From the NCBI GenBank assembly GCA_004794655.1, contig SMMW01000001.1:12866001-12930000 (forward strand): a DNA stretch of 64,000 nt, read 5' to 3'. The position numbers and the translations under genes were made by a program. The notes under the pieces are model-generated. The model worked only from the letters and a program-made list of their open reading frames with translations. It had not been told where the DNA came from and ran no database searches. The stretch comes from Marisa cornuarietis. Lineage: Eukaryota; Mollusca; Gastropoda; Architaenioglossa; Ampullariidae. Positions 1 to 11,800 of this stretch are shown here, piece after piece (within the stretch, counting starts at the first letter, position 1; each line of letters begins with the position of its first letter).

Positions 1-3000
1 TGCCTTCCGCATGAAATACTTCAGACCTGTGGTCAAAGAAGTAGAAAATAATTCTTCCTGAATCATTTGCTTTGCTTCATTTCCTTCATCAGCACCTATC
101 TTTTCCCAGAATACAATCTATTCAAACTACAAAACACATGCCAAGGAATTATAGCTGGCAGCAAGGAACCAAGCTGCACTGGTACACTGTTCCCTTTGTG
201 TTCTAAGTACCTGTTTATTTTAATTATTAATCCAAGGCTGATCTGTAAGAATGATAACCAACAACTTACTTCACTTGCTGGCCTTCGTGGAGTCGATGAT
301 GGTTGAAAATAATTGCAAGACCAGATTCTGGTTGGATACTGCAGAGAATGTTTTTCTCTTCAGCACAGTATTTCCCATCTTCATTCTTGTACAATGTACA
401 ACACAAAAATTAAACAGAAAAATAAGCACAACAAAATTTTTAACTTTATTAACATAAAAATCCTTTATATTTACTATAGTTGTTGATATGTGACCAGACA
501 AGAAAAATACTATCATTTAGCAAGTTTTCAAGTTAAAGTAAAACAGTTTGTGAACAGTGAACATCTGTTATGTTCTACCTTGAACAACTGTTGATTTTCA
601 TGGATAAAGTTAGTGCTGCCTCCTTCAAAGTTACCATTCAGGTACAGCATAAATGTTTGCAATGATCGTTCCTGTGCACTACGAACAAAGTGGCCATCAA
701 AGTGTGGAGCAAAATGCCCTCCAGGCATATAACGACATAGCCGGAACATCTGCAAAAAAATTATGTTAAATTTTTATCATATTTTATACTTAAGCAACAT
801 CAACAACTTATTTTAATCAAATCTAAAACCCTTTTTACAACCATTATTAATGGGTTTGGTATTTTGGGTATTTCTGAGTCATCCTTCTTTCCCTCAGCCT
901 CTGTCTATAAACAACTCAACCCATTCCTTTCTCCACCTCTGGGGTGTTATTTTCGATCAGAGTTTGACTTTTTATCATCATATTTCTCATGTCTTAAAAA
1001 CTGCTTACCTTGAACTTTATAGGATTAATACCATTCATCATTATATCACCACTGATGCAACTACAGTTCTAATATGTGCCTTTGTGCTCTTGAGGATCAA
1101 GTATTTAGCTGAAATTGCCCAAGTATCTTCTTGAAAGACTTCAAAGGATCCAGAATAATGCTGCTCCCCTCATCTGCAGACCATCTAGATATGAACATAT
1201 ATTGATCAACTATCATTCATTCTCTTCACTGGCTGCCAGTCGTGGATCGTATAGCCTACAAACTTTCCACATAGATTTACTCCACCATTTCTGGAACTGG
1301 TCCTCAGTACCTCTTTGAACTCACTCCCATCTATATGCCCGCACAACTTCTTTACTCATCTTCTGACGCCAAACTTCTGCAAGTCTAGCTAAGACAAAGA
1401 TATATGGACAGAGGTCTTTCTCCTACCAAGCCCCATCAACTTGGACTGGATTACCCATCAGCTTTTGACACTGGGATTCTCTTACCACCTTTAAGTCTAA
1501 ACTTAAGATGCATCTTTTCAGAACCAGTACTTTACTGTGACCCTATCCTGACCATGAGGATGCATAACGTGTGTCTGTAATTTTGTGTACGAGGAAGTGT
1601 GTGTTGTAGAAGTGAACATGTCTGTTCTATGGGAATGTGGGTGTGTGGTTGTTGATGATTCAATGTATATGATAATTTATATAAAGCGCTCTGAGCAAAT
1701 CATTGGAAAAAAACTTAATAAATCTTCATGATTATTATTCAAGGTATAGCTCAAAATAAATACACTGTAACACTAGCAACCATTGTGTATACATCCAAAA
1801 ATAAATCCCTTACAAAGAAAATGTACATGAATGAGTACATATGTATGGACATAAAGAAAAACAGAATCAGAAACTTTTTTAAAAAAATACACACACTATT
1901 GAGTCCCAATGGTTGCCATGTACCCTGCATAAGAAAAGTAACTCCATGAATATGCTTTTCATGAGGATCTCCATCAATATTGATGACTGGGACCCAGGCT
2001 TTGATTCTTTCCCAGAGAAGATTAGCAAGTGCTGGACTGTCAAATGTTATCCTGTTTAAAGAAAAAAAACATGAATACAGGTTGCATTTATTGTCTCTTT
2101 CTCTTGTTTAGCCTATGTACACACAATGCATTCTCCTAATGTGTGCACACAGATATGCACATGCAAATCTTTTATGACAAAAGATATAAATACAGATTAT
2201 TTAGTTAGTCAAAGCCAACCTTTGCATGGATCGAAAACTGATGTCTGCAGACAAATTTTTAGTCATGACTAGCCACATTACCTAGCTTCACCAGATTGAT
2301 TCCTGTCACTTGCTCTTCCAGCTGTGATGTTAGTGTCAACATTTGATCTCTTGGTTTTACTCAAATTTTTAGTCTAGCTTATTCTTCCACAACATCAGTG
2401 GAATGAAATAATAATAATAGAGTACTTTTATCATGCATCATTAAAACAAAAGCAAGCTGCATTCTCTCTGCTGACTTACAATATGGTACGGAAGAGAGTT
2501 TCACTGTCTAGAAGCACTGATGGAAAACATATGCTGTCCACATGTAACTGTCTTTGTTGGAGGAATGGATAGAATGTGAAAGCAAGATGAGGAAAGGAGG
2601 TTTCCAGCAGGAATGTGGACCGACAAAAGACCAGAAGAATATACAGGGGAGGAGCCAGTAAAGAACCCATAGTAGAGACGAGAGTTTCCACTAAATTTTT
2701 GCTTTAATTGGTAGATAGCAAAGAGTGAGCAGAAATGATGTAGCATGTCCATGTTTGTGAAACACTTGTACTCTTGATGTCCCTTTCCAAAGCTTACAGG
2801 TTGACAGCTTATGTTCGTCAAATAGGGCATAACATGAGTGAAACCTACCATGGTGCTATCTGCTATGCAACTCACTCATTCCCTCATTATAACAATAATA
2901 ATTATCACATCTGTAAACCGCAATTCTCGTGTGGATACTCATAAGACTGCAAATGAACCAACAGTCAACCATGCAAGAAACAAAGCATTAGCAAACTGAT

Positions 3001-4663
3001 GACACCATGGCAAACAAACTAAATGTGTGAATGAAGATGAAGAACTGAGGAGTGAGTGGAATAATATGTTTGACTATGCAAGATATTTCTTAACGAGATG
3101 GATTTTGAGACCCGATTTCTGACTTTCTTCCCATGACTATTGCTTGCTCACTGTTTTCAATCTCTCTTTTTTTCTTTATGCCTCTGTAGCGTGCTCACCA
3201 TGACATAATTATTTCTTTCTCCTTCTTGCTCTGTTATTTTTTATCACAGACCTTCTCTGAAAAGCATTCAAAAAAAGGAAGAAAGTATCATTCTGTGAAA
3301 ACTAATACAGCGAAGGAATGTTGGTATAAACACTTTTAACATGTTCTTAATGATTTTAATGACAATGATACTGGTGATATAGCGCCGGTTAATTGAGACA
3401 GCAATCCAACAGAAAATACAAATGCTAACCTTCCTGCGATGATTCTCTAGATCCCGCAGTTACTAAAAAGTTATAGAGGCTTTATGTGTGTCAATAAAAA
3501 TAAAAAAGCAGCTGCATGGAACTTAATTGGAGAATTCTACAAGTATGAAATTGCTTATTAAATTCTATTCTTGATAAAGCTCTTTAATAAAATAAAATAT
3601 AAATTGAACATAATAAGTTAATTTTCATGGACTGGACTGAGCCATCATTCAACTTCTCTACAAGAGATGATCCTAATAGCTCTGACTATTGTAGCGGTGA
3701 GTTCCACAATTATACCTCAAATTAAAGACGTTCTAAATGAAATGACAAAAATGGTGGTTATAGTGCGCACGACCTTAAAACTTAAGTCCGTAAACGAATG
3801 TTCCAACAGCGACTGAGACGAGACTGCATAGCATATTGATGCCAATTCCGCTCTCACAGAAGGAACGGCATATGCATTATCGAAAAAATTCATGAAGCAA
3901 GTGCAGAAAATAAATCACAGAGTTAGATCTACGCTGCCGACACATAGATCCAAATGCAAAGCTGCGGCAAAATGACGTAGATGTGACAGTAGAGACCGCT
4001 CATGAAGTGTTTCATAAAAGCAGGGTGAAGCAGAAACAGAAAAACAACCCAAAACATAGCATGTGTGTAACAGTAGCACAGACCATATATAACAGACGCA
4101 GATCTATGGGCAAAGACAAGAGAACAAGAACGATAACCCTATATTCTGTTCGGCGTCACTCTAAACCTGAATTCAGCATTCGTGAATTAATTCATCAATC
4201 TGGTTACTCTGTTTATACTCTTGGAGGGAATTGTACATAGCTTTAATACATTGATTGATAAGATATACTATCAGACTAATAATAAAAAGAATACCTAAGT
4301 TGACAGAAGAAAAAAAAAGAGGGAAAGGTAAAGGACACGGTCCGTGGTAAAGGAGACATTGTGCACATCATGGCCTGCTTACCGCTGTGAACTCCTGTAA
4401 TTATCCCTAACGCCAGGGATCGCTTCAAATCCAGCCTTTTCACCTTCTGAAATAAAATGATTACACTCCGAAGTCGAGAGAAGATTGTGTAATAAAAATC
4501 CTTCCTCCCCAAAATCCATAATGTCACTTTTTGTTAGAGTTGTAGCTGCAGGGAAAGTGATTTCTGGCAGTGCTGGAATGGCTTTCAGTACTCCCTCTTC
4601 TAACTTTAATTCTCCATCCCTACCTGCATCACCTTCGTATAGAAATGCTAGTTTGGAAGTCAT
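1..4663 (-). CDS. Prolyl-4-hydroxylase-like 2OG-Fe(II) oxygenase (3' end outside window)
   Basis: Exons on the minus strand: 4383-4663 (start codon at 4661-4663), 1895-2051, 579-749 and 270-385, with a possible further exon at 1-26. Junction phases agree (2, 0, 0). The first exon carries an acidic N-terminus and ends in a DNYRSSQR segment that continues in exon 2 as ITFDSPALANLLWERI. Exon 3 holds the core RLCRYMPGGHFAPHFDG, whose H-x-D pair is the usual Fe(II) ligand. Exon 4 ends FNHHRLHEGQQV and supplies the distal iron-binding His. This order matches the P4Hc/2OG-Fe(II) oxygenase fold, which hydroxylates its target using Fe2+, O2 and 2-oxoglutarate. I see no signal peptide, so a cytosolic or nuclear enzyme is likelier than a secretory collagen P4H; the substrate is unknown. 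Intron 2 holds a plus-strand LINE. In the large intron 1 (2052-4382) I see nothing recognisable. The frame of the 1-26 exon is unresolved (see findings). Confidence 0.8.
850..1737 (+). mobile_element. Degraded CR1/L2-like LINE, 3' fragment
   Basis: The plus-strand translation is broken but gives a typical non-LTR reverse-transcriptase C-terminus in order: GVIFDQSLTFYHHISHVLK, then KYLLERLQRIQNNAA, then a copy of the LHWLPV motif in another frame (about 1225-1245), and finally KSKLKMHLFRTST near 1495-1530. The 3' tail (about 1680-1737) contains TAAAGCGCTCTGAGC and ends in an ATT microsatellite, as CR1/L2-type elements do. Several frameshifts make it a dead copy. It lies within intron 2 of the oxygenase gene, about 160 bp from exon 2 and antisense to the gene. 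Confidence 0.75.
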
Positions 4664-5987
4664 TATGTATTTCTTACACGTACCGTGGCTAAGACGGCGT
4701 TGTGTATATAACCAATGTGGGATTGAAACGCTGAAACATAATTATTTACATCCTCCCCGTCTTGCACAAGTTTGTGAAATATCAGGAAACATAACTCTAT
4801 TGTTACTGAAAGAAACATTCACAAGTGCATCCGGTCTATCATCTCCGGGTCGTTTTCGCCACTTTTAACGGACATACGTTGTTTTAGCAAGTCCGGATTA
4901 ACCAATCCCTATGCCCAAACTCACATTGTGACGAATAACATAGTTTCTTGACGTGGCATCAAAATGCATCTATTGCAAATACGTGCAGGACCTAGCGCTG
5001 CAGCGCCTTATCCACCACCATGCATGATGCATATCAAAGAGGGTCGACTTGACCATTTGCAAACTCGACCAGGTCTATGAGACGACTCGACCACTCGATT
5101 ATAGTTTATGTGTGGTTTACGATCCGTGACCGTTAATGTGGCAACATTCATTAAGTTATTCTAGTAACTTCCTCTTACGTACCTATTGGTAATTCATTTA
5201 CAAATGGCATCCTACGTTTGCTAGGAGTCTAAGCGCATCTGTATACTATATACACTGCAGTAGCATTTATCCAGTGTAATACTATTACAATATTCTCTCA
5301 TTTTTCTCCCCTGGGCTTGGTGGGGTTGGGTTATTGATTGCTGGGAGTGAATTATATCAATACCAATTAGAAACCTCGGGGTTTTTTTAATTTCTGTGAT
5401 TTAGATGGGAGGACTCGAAGGACGTGAAATTTCCAACACAGAGCAGGCGTGTATACAGTAGTTCCATCTTTTGCTGGATCGCAAAACGTGTGTGTGTGTA
5501 CGCGTGCGTGCGCATTTGACTTATTGAACTTTATTTTACGGCTTTAGATGCAATGTATTTGTTCAGCTTGCGCCGTACTTCAATTACAGTCTCTCACTGG
5601 GAGGAGGGGGATAGGATCAGAGCTATCCAATAATGAAAGATTTTTAACAACTCAATATGTATATATACTTATATTATTAATCTATCTAGGTTTAAGAAAT
5701 GAAGGAAGCAAAAGGAGCTCCTCGAATTATACGTGATCAAGCTATATATATATAAATCTTAACTAACAAGTCCACAATTTAAAATGGTGCACAGCACAAT
5801 AAGCTAAATATTCAACCGTCAACAAACCAGCAAAGATTACTGTGTTTACCATCTGTAGTCTTTCTAAACGACAGTTTGCTTATCGATAATCGTGATGACA
5901 TCAGCATATCTAATAATTACTCTCTTATTTTCCGGTCATATATGGTTGATGCTAATTCAGCAAATACGAAAGTAACGAACCAGACGA
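4664..5987. other. Upstream/intergenic region of the oxygenase gene
   Basis: No coding exon recognised. It should hold the promoter of the minus-strand oxygenase gene, but I see no TATA box or other decisive motif. It contains one diverged TCGACC-type repeat (5042-5100), a GT-rich run near 5486-5515 and short AT repeats near 5740-5755. Confidence 0.5.
5042..5100. repeat. Short interspersed repeat with TCGACCA motifs, copy 1
   Basis: A 59-bp stretch in which GACCA recurs at regular spacing. It aligns without gaps to 58789-58847 at about 71% identity (42 of 59 by eye). The family is unknown to me; the shared motif could be the end of a larger repeat whose body has decayed. Confidence 0.5.
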
Positions 5988-6690
5988 CTTCTTTTGCGTG
6001 TATATCATCGTCATCAGTCCTCCTTGTGCCGTCTGGCACGTGAGGCGACAGCAAGCGACCTCCATCTGGTTCTGTCTGCTGCTGTTCTGGAGGCTGTCTC
6101 GGGTGATAGGCCTCTGTTTTTGATGTCCTTTTCGATGGATCGCCTTCACGTCTCTTTGGGCCTCCTCTGTTCCTCTTTCCCTGTGGTGTCCATCGCAGGA
6201 CTGTTCTGGGGATTGAGTCTGGAGGCATGCGGCACACGTGACCTAACCATCCCCAGCGCCTCAGTTGGATCGCTTCTGCCAAGGTGCACTCACCTTCTCG
6301 CGCAGTTCTTCATTTGAGATTGTGTTGGGCCAGAAGATCTTTTGTGTACGCAGAGGACACTTGGTTTGAAACACCTCTAGCTTTTTCTCGATGGAGGCTG
6401 TGGTCTTACAGTACTCTGACCCATATAGGAGGAAACTAAGGACATTGCTCTTGAAGATCCTGATCTTTGTATGGCTGCTGAGGCCAGTGGATCTCCAGAT
6501 GGGCTTAAGCATTGCAAAAGCTTGGTTGGCTTTGCTGATCCTGGTGTTGACCCCTTGTTCACAGTCACCATCTGCTGTCACCTTGCTGCCTAGGTACACA
6601 AATTCTTTTACGTCCACTAGTGGACCCGCTGATTCTGAGAGGGTTATTGTTTGTCATGTTATTCCTTAGGACTTGTATTTTTATAATGTT

Positions 6691-6851
6691 GACTTTGCCG
6701 ACGACCTAGGACTGGCATCCCCATAGGCACCAAGACCTTCAAGATAAGACTGAAAACCTTAGTAAGACTGCCAGCATGATAGGACTCACTAAGGTTTATC
6801 TTGAAGGTCTTGGTGCCTATGGGATACCAGTCCTAGGTCGTCGGCATAGTC
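6691..6851. repeat. Near-perfect inverted repeat inside the RTE copy
   Basis: The left arm (6691-6765) and right arm (about 6786-6851) are reverse complements with only a few mismatches and one small insertion of about 9 nt. Both arms begin with the sequence of the RT catalytic box: GCCGACGACCTAGGACTGG on the plus strand at 6697, and the same on the minus strand ending at 6845. The DNA would fold into a hairpin of more than 50 bp. Confidence 0.85.
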
Positions 6852-6974
6852 TAGATCCTCCAAGACTGTGGTAGAGTCCACTGTAGGCCCTGTCGACTTC
6901 CCTGAGTGACACGACGCATGAGCCAATCAATGGCCAGTGTGAACAGTATTGGTGACAGGATGCACACCTGCTTG

Positions 6975-7196
6975 TTTGTTGTTTATTTAGTTGGAAAGTG
7001 CTTCCACCTTGCGGTGATTTCGCACTATGGGGAAAGGGAGGGGGAGGAAACCGGAGTACCCGGAGAAAACCCCCGCCGCCCAGCCCTGCGAACAGGTGTC
7101 ACATACAGAGAGTGTCCCGAGACGAGATCTGAACCCTGAGCCGCTCACTGCAGTGGTGACAAGCGAGTGTTTTAACCACTACACTACCGGGGGCCC
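6975..7196 (-). mobile_element. tRNA-derived SINE, family A copy 1, nested in RTE
   Basis: Read on the minus strand it starts with a tRNA-like head. An A-box-like TAGTGTAGTGG is followed about 40 bp later by a B-box-like GGTTCAGATCTCG; both are internal RNA polymerase III promoter elements. Next comes a central segment containing TTTTCTCCGGGTACTCCGG, and the element ends in a short CAA/ACA-rich tail. Flanking CACACCTGCTTG (6963-6974) and CACACCCACTTG (7197-7208) look like a diverged target duplication (10 of 12). Copies of the same family occur at 12728-12941 and 58473-58702. Confidence 0.85.
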
Positions 7197-7352
7197 CACA
7201 CCCACTTGACGCCTGTGTGTCCACTCTTAAGGATTCAGTCAGCTGGTTGCTGTGGATGAGCTGGCATTCAAAATTTTCGTATAAGGACTTGATGATGTTG
7301 ACCAGTTTCCTTGGAATGCCATAGTGACGTGGAATCTTCTTTGCGTGTATAT

Positions 7353-8880
7353 ATGCAATACAAAATCTGTAGTTGGTCACCGCGCCTTTATGTCAATGAC
7401 TTGAATACTCGCGAACATTTTAACCAGTCCATTTTATTTGTATCCATAACATTCTAGAATGATTTTCGACTTTCGGTCACAGGCAAAAAGAAAGGGTCTT
7501 CCAGCGTTCTTTCCCAACGTCCTCTTTTAACATCGAAGAAAAGACACTGCAGGCAGAGATTGGGAAAGAAAAAAAAGTGCAGTCGTAATGCCATGGAGTC
7601 AGATATCTTGTCTCGGTGCACTTTAGTGGATGTGACATTTGTACTGTCACAGCGATGACCGTCTTAAGCACAATGACTTTTGAACCGCACAGATGTTGCA
7701 TTATGGCACAATGTGCGTGTGTGTGTGCGCGCGAACTATAGGTCAGCAGTTCATTAAAAACACTACAAACAAAACCCTTAGCTCTGACGCCGGGTCTGGA
7801 GTTGCGGTACATTGTTAATGCTTTAGGTCAACAAAGCACGTGCGTCCTGTTTTTTTTTTACCGGTATATCATGCAGCCCCACTATTGATGTTCGCCACTA
7901 TTCAGTATCAAAATAATATTTAACTTTGCAGATTCTTTTGTACCATTTATTTAAGATCGCGTTTGTGTACTTTTCTTGTTGGTGGTGACGACGGATGGGG
8001 CAGTGGTAGTAGACAGTTTTATAATTAGATGATCATAATTATTGACTGCTATTTATAAGACACTGACATAACTGGAAAGAAAACTTAATTGCCACTTTAA
8101 CAATTAATTGCATTGATTTTTGTTGCATGTTAATCTTTCTGCGTGTGTGTGTGTGTGTGTGTGTGAGATTTGCGGGAAATATATATACAGCGATGACGAA
8201 GTTTTGCCTCAGAACCAAGCGGTGATAGCTGAAAGTTTTTGTACGAGAAAAGCAGGTTTGGGGGATTAATTTATGTGTATAATGGGGGAATCGGAGATTG
8301 GGAAAGGAGAGGGAAAAGTTAATATCCCGTCAATATCGACTCCGGTGATTTAAGATCTTTTGTGAGCATTTGTTTCGCTCTCAGAGCTTCAGTTGTTTCA
8401 TTTGTTTCTTGTAATCCCGACATTATGTACTTCTGCTTGAAACGCTTGACAAATAAAGCCAGTGCATGGACAAAAGAAACGATCTGACAAGTGGCAAAGG
8501 GCGGAGGGTTCGCGTACACTAGTACATCTTGCCAACTGTCAGAAAAATGGAGTTAACCTGAAATTCCAGCTCAATTTTGAAAGTCAGTTGTGAGAAGCGC
8601 ATTATCTGTTAACTAGTTTGGGCATGATCTACTCCGAACATGTTAGATCAGGTACGCTGCCTTTTCGCTTGAATGTGGCATAGACGCCGTCCTCCCCAAT
8701 CATGATTTCAGGACGCCGGATACCAAGTGGCTTATGGGAAATTGTGACGTCAAATCGTCTGGCTAGGAGAGATGGGAGATGGTGTTGTAAAAAAGGCGTA
8801 TATTTCTTCCCTTGCTTCATTATTTCAAGTGCCAGAAAACAAAGCATCACTTTTAGTAAGGTTTTAAGTGCCCATAGGTG
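7353..8880. other. Intergenic region upstream of TADA2B
   Basis: It holds the presumed TADA2B promoter and 5' UTR. There is a (GT)n microsatellite at about 8142-8166. No TATA box is evident near 8881. One minus-strand ORF (8629-8850) is listed separately as a weak candidate; otherwise I see no gene. Confidence 0.5.
8629..8850 (-). CDS. Weak candidate small ORF head-to-head with TADA2B
   Basis: A 73-codon ORF whose start lies 31 bp from the TADA2B start on the other strand. Its second half (SHKPLGIRRPEIMIGEDG) has a protein-like composition, and the head-to-head placement would suit a shared promoter. I recognise no domain, and it overlaps sequence that should be the TADA2B 5' UTR. Chance is the simpler explanation. 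An alternative is an exon of a longer minus-strand gene. Confidence 0.15.
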   Translation of the reverse strand: MMLCFLALEIMKQGKKYTPFLQHHLPSLLARRFDVTISHKPLGIRRPEIMIGEDGVYATFKRKGSVPDLTCSE

Positions 8881-11800
8881 ATGGCCAAGTACCTGTGTGG
8901 CTACTGCCAGCGTGATATTTCAGGCCTACGAATACGGTGTGCGGAATGCACGGAGTTTGACCTTTGTTTACAGGCACGTATGACGTCACGTTTCTGTCTA
9001 TTTTGGCGTATTCATACTTTTCCGGCTTGGTGTTTGCGTATGTGCATTTCTTAATTGCATTCAATCAGATCGACAAACAAGTATGTTTTAATCTTACTGT
9101 TACAGTGCTTTGCATGTGGCGTGGAAAGCGGACCCCACAAGAAGGATCATCAATATCGAGTTGGGGTAAGACCGGCTGATGGATCAGTGTGCATAATCCT
9201 GTCTCCCCTCATGAAGCTAGTTGCCCAGCCATTGCATTTCCAGCCAATAGTATCTCGCGATATTCGTAGCTAGCCAATGAGACCGGTGGTAGGTTATAAA
9301 TAGTCATCAGCTCAATGAGCACGTGGAATTCTTGCTCTTGGGCAAATTTAATGTGGCATTATGCTAACAAATACTTGTTTAGACTATTTTGCATATAGCT
9401 GTCCTGAAGTAAATCAATATAGCTTAATGATCTATGACTGTATGGATATGTGGATATTTATACTGTTAAAAATAGAGGCATATTTCGATGATAGGGAAAT
9501 TTAACTTATGGCAAGGTCTTTTGGTCTATCTAGTGTACAGAAAATGAAAATAGGCAATAAGTATCAGAATAAGATGCTGGCATAGTTGTAACAGCATTTG
9601 AACAAGGATAACCATCTCCGATTGCCTTGGGCTAGCATCAGTTAAGGAGAAGGCATCACCTACACCATTACTTGCACTTATTATGTATGCTGATGTATTT
9701 GAGCAGCTGTATTTGAATGATTTTGGGCTCAGATTGAATATGGAAGGCAGAGCCAGAAGCAGAGAGCGTAATTAGCCTACATTGCATTAGTAGCGCTGGC
9801 TAGGGGCTAAGAAAATGTGTACAATGATGTACTTAATAGTGCACAAGTTATGGGATCACTCCTGTCCCTGTTGTTTTATTATGTTAGCTTGCTTTGGGCA
9901 GGTAATCTAAAGTCATCTGCTCTTGTTGAAGATGCAGGCTTCTAGAAGCTGTAATAGTACATTACAAAAAAGAAAGTGAATTTATTACCTCCTGAAGGGT
10001 TTATTTTGGTTGAAATGCAATGAAACTATTTATTCTTGCTGTTATGGAGCAGTCTTAGATTATGAAGGTATTTATTTTAGTTCCATTGTTAGCAACAAAC
10101 GTCCATTTAAGAAAAACCCACAAAGATTGTGCCTGTCCACACTATCAAACCTCCTTAAAAAAAATAAAAAAACGTTTTTTTTTAAAAAAAATTATTAGGA
10201 TGTGATATCTTCTTCTCAGTACTATGCATTTCATATTTTGAGACAGAAAAAATTTTAAGGGCAAAAGCAGAATTATACACCCATTAAAATATGACTATCC
10301 AGATTAGAGAGCAAGGCTTTCTTTGTGGTGGTGTTACTTTATTGTGTTAAAGATTTCTGTTAACATAAACTCGGATTTTTTTTTAACTTATCCCTGATTT
10401 TTATGTTGTTGTTGTTGTTGTCGGTCACTCAAATGGATACGCCTGCCTCTTGTACAAATGATGCTGTGCGCCGCAGGTCCTCCAGACTGCCGTGTAGCTT
10501 CCTTGATACCGGCGTCTCATCAGTCCAGATGCGGTGTCTGAGGTCTTCGTGCATGGGGCATTCTTGTAGTAGATGTTTTGTTGTCTGGCTGTCTGTCTGG
10601 CACGGGCATCTGTCCGTCTGGCCGATCCGGAGTTTGGTGTATAGGTGGTGATTGAGACGGTTGTGGCCTGTCCTCAGTCTGAAAATAATGACCTGTTCGG
10701 CCCTTGTGAGCAGGTAGTATGGGTCGTTCTGGTTGAAACGTGGGTGCTGCTGTAGCCATTTGTTATGCTGTTTGGCCTTGATGATGGTTTTGACTTCATT
10801 GAAGGTGGTGGACTTGTCTTGCTGCTCTTTTGTGGATCCTTCCTTGGCAAGAGTGTCTGCGGCTTCGTTGCCAAATACACCGCAGTGGGAGGGAATCCAC
10901 TGTAAGACGACTGTGTGGTTTCTGCATAAGGAGGAGAGAGCAGTGGTCAGGGCGTTCAATTCCTTGTCTCTGGCAGTCTGTAAGGCCTGTAGAACAGATA
11001 GTGCATCAGTAAAGAAGACGATGTTGTTGGAGGTGTCTGGGCTGTTCTCAATGTGGGTGGCACCGGTCTGAATGGCCATTACTTCCGCTTTGAAGTTGGA
11101 GGAATAGAGGCCGGTTGTGAGGGAGAGGCGGTCTTCTCTTCCTCCTGGATACCGATGATTTTTATAGGTTTTGGAATTTCTGTATTGTGTGAACTGTACA
11201 GGTATTGCCCATAATCATAAAAAGACATCAGTGCTCCACACTTATTTTTTATGGTTTATTCTGCAGGAGATAAGTCATTGATTTTAATTTTTTTTAAAAA
11301 GCACTGTTTGCTGAAAATGACTAAAATAATTTGCAAAATTGTGGAATTGGTTTTGCTCCAGCGAGCAGTTGGAGCAGCAGCATTTGACATCCCAGCACCA
11401 TGGTGTCTAGCAGAAGAAAACATGCTTCTGGATGCAGTGGAGCAGTATGGTTTTGGAAACTGGTCAGTATTAACAATTTATTTTTCAGAAAATGTTTGTG
11501 GTAACTTACATTTTATTGAAAATCTTACAAATAGAAGCTGTTAAAGACCTACCTGATTGTTCTGAGTAATTAACAGTTTCTGGTTGATGAAAATAATACA
11601 AATACATTTTGTAAATGCCAGCACACAGTGGTTTAATAATTATCTAATTTCAAAGTTGGCATGCAAAAGCTCTGTCGTGAGTGGATATGCAAAATAGACA
11701 AAAATGTCGTAATCGCTGCTGCCCTTGGGCTGATTACACTCTTGATGCCTCCACCACCCGCGAGACATTCCTGGCCCTTGTCCATCCCAACAGCCTGGCA

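Larger units (their letters stand above)
6006..7335 (-). mobile_element. 5'-truncated RTE-type LINE with target-site duplication
   Basis: On the minus strand, from high to low coordinates, the pieces read as an RTE-clade ORF: KLVNIIKSLYENFECQLIHS near 7260-7320, CILSPILFTLAIDWLMRRV near 6900-6970, a YADD-type catalytic box at about 6845, DVKEFVYLGSKVTADGDCE near 6570-6615, and LRRWGWLGHVCRMPPDSIP near 6200-6265. Frameshifts and an inverted segment show it is inactive. The ends are marked by a near-perfect duplication: CTTCTTTTGCGTGTATAT at 5988-6005 and CTTCTTTGCGTGTATAT at 7336-7352. The copy therefore inserted already truncated. A SINE (6975-7196) is nested inside it. Confidence 0.85.

Noticed and set aside
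4485..4868. 127-codon plus-strand ORF
   Set aside because: Antisense to oxygenase exon 1; the minus-strand reading has the family motifs and splice sites.
5917..6617. Overlapping ORFs that look like small genes on both strands
   Set aside because: They are frames of the RTE LINE; only the minus-strand fragments are biologically meaningful, and they are broken.
6841..7380. Active reverse transcriptase
   Set aside because: Frameshifts, an inverted segment and a SINE insertion disable it.
10733..11071. 112-codon plus-strand ORF
   Set aside because: It is the antisense shadow of the LINE RNase H ORF on the minus strand.
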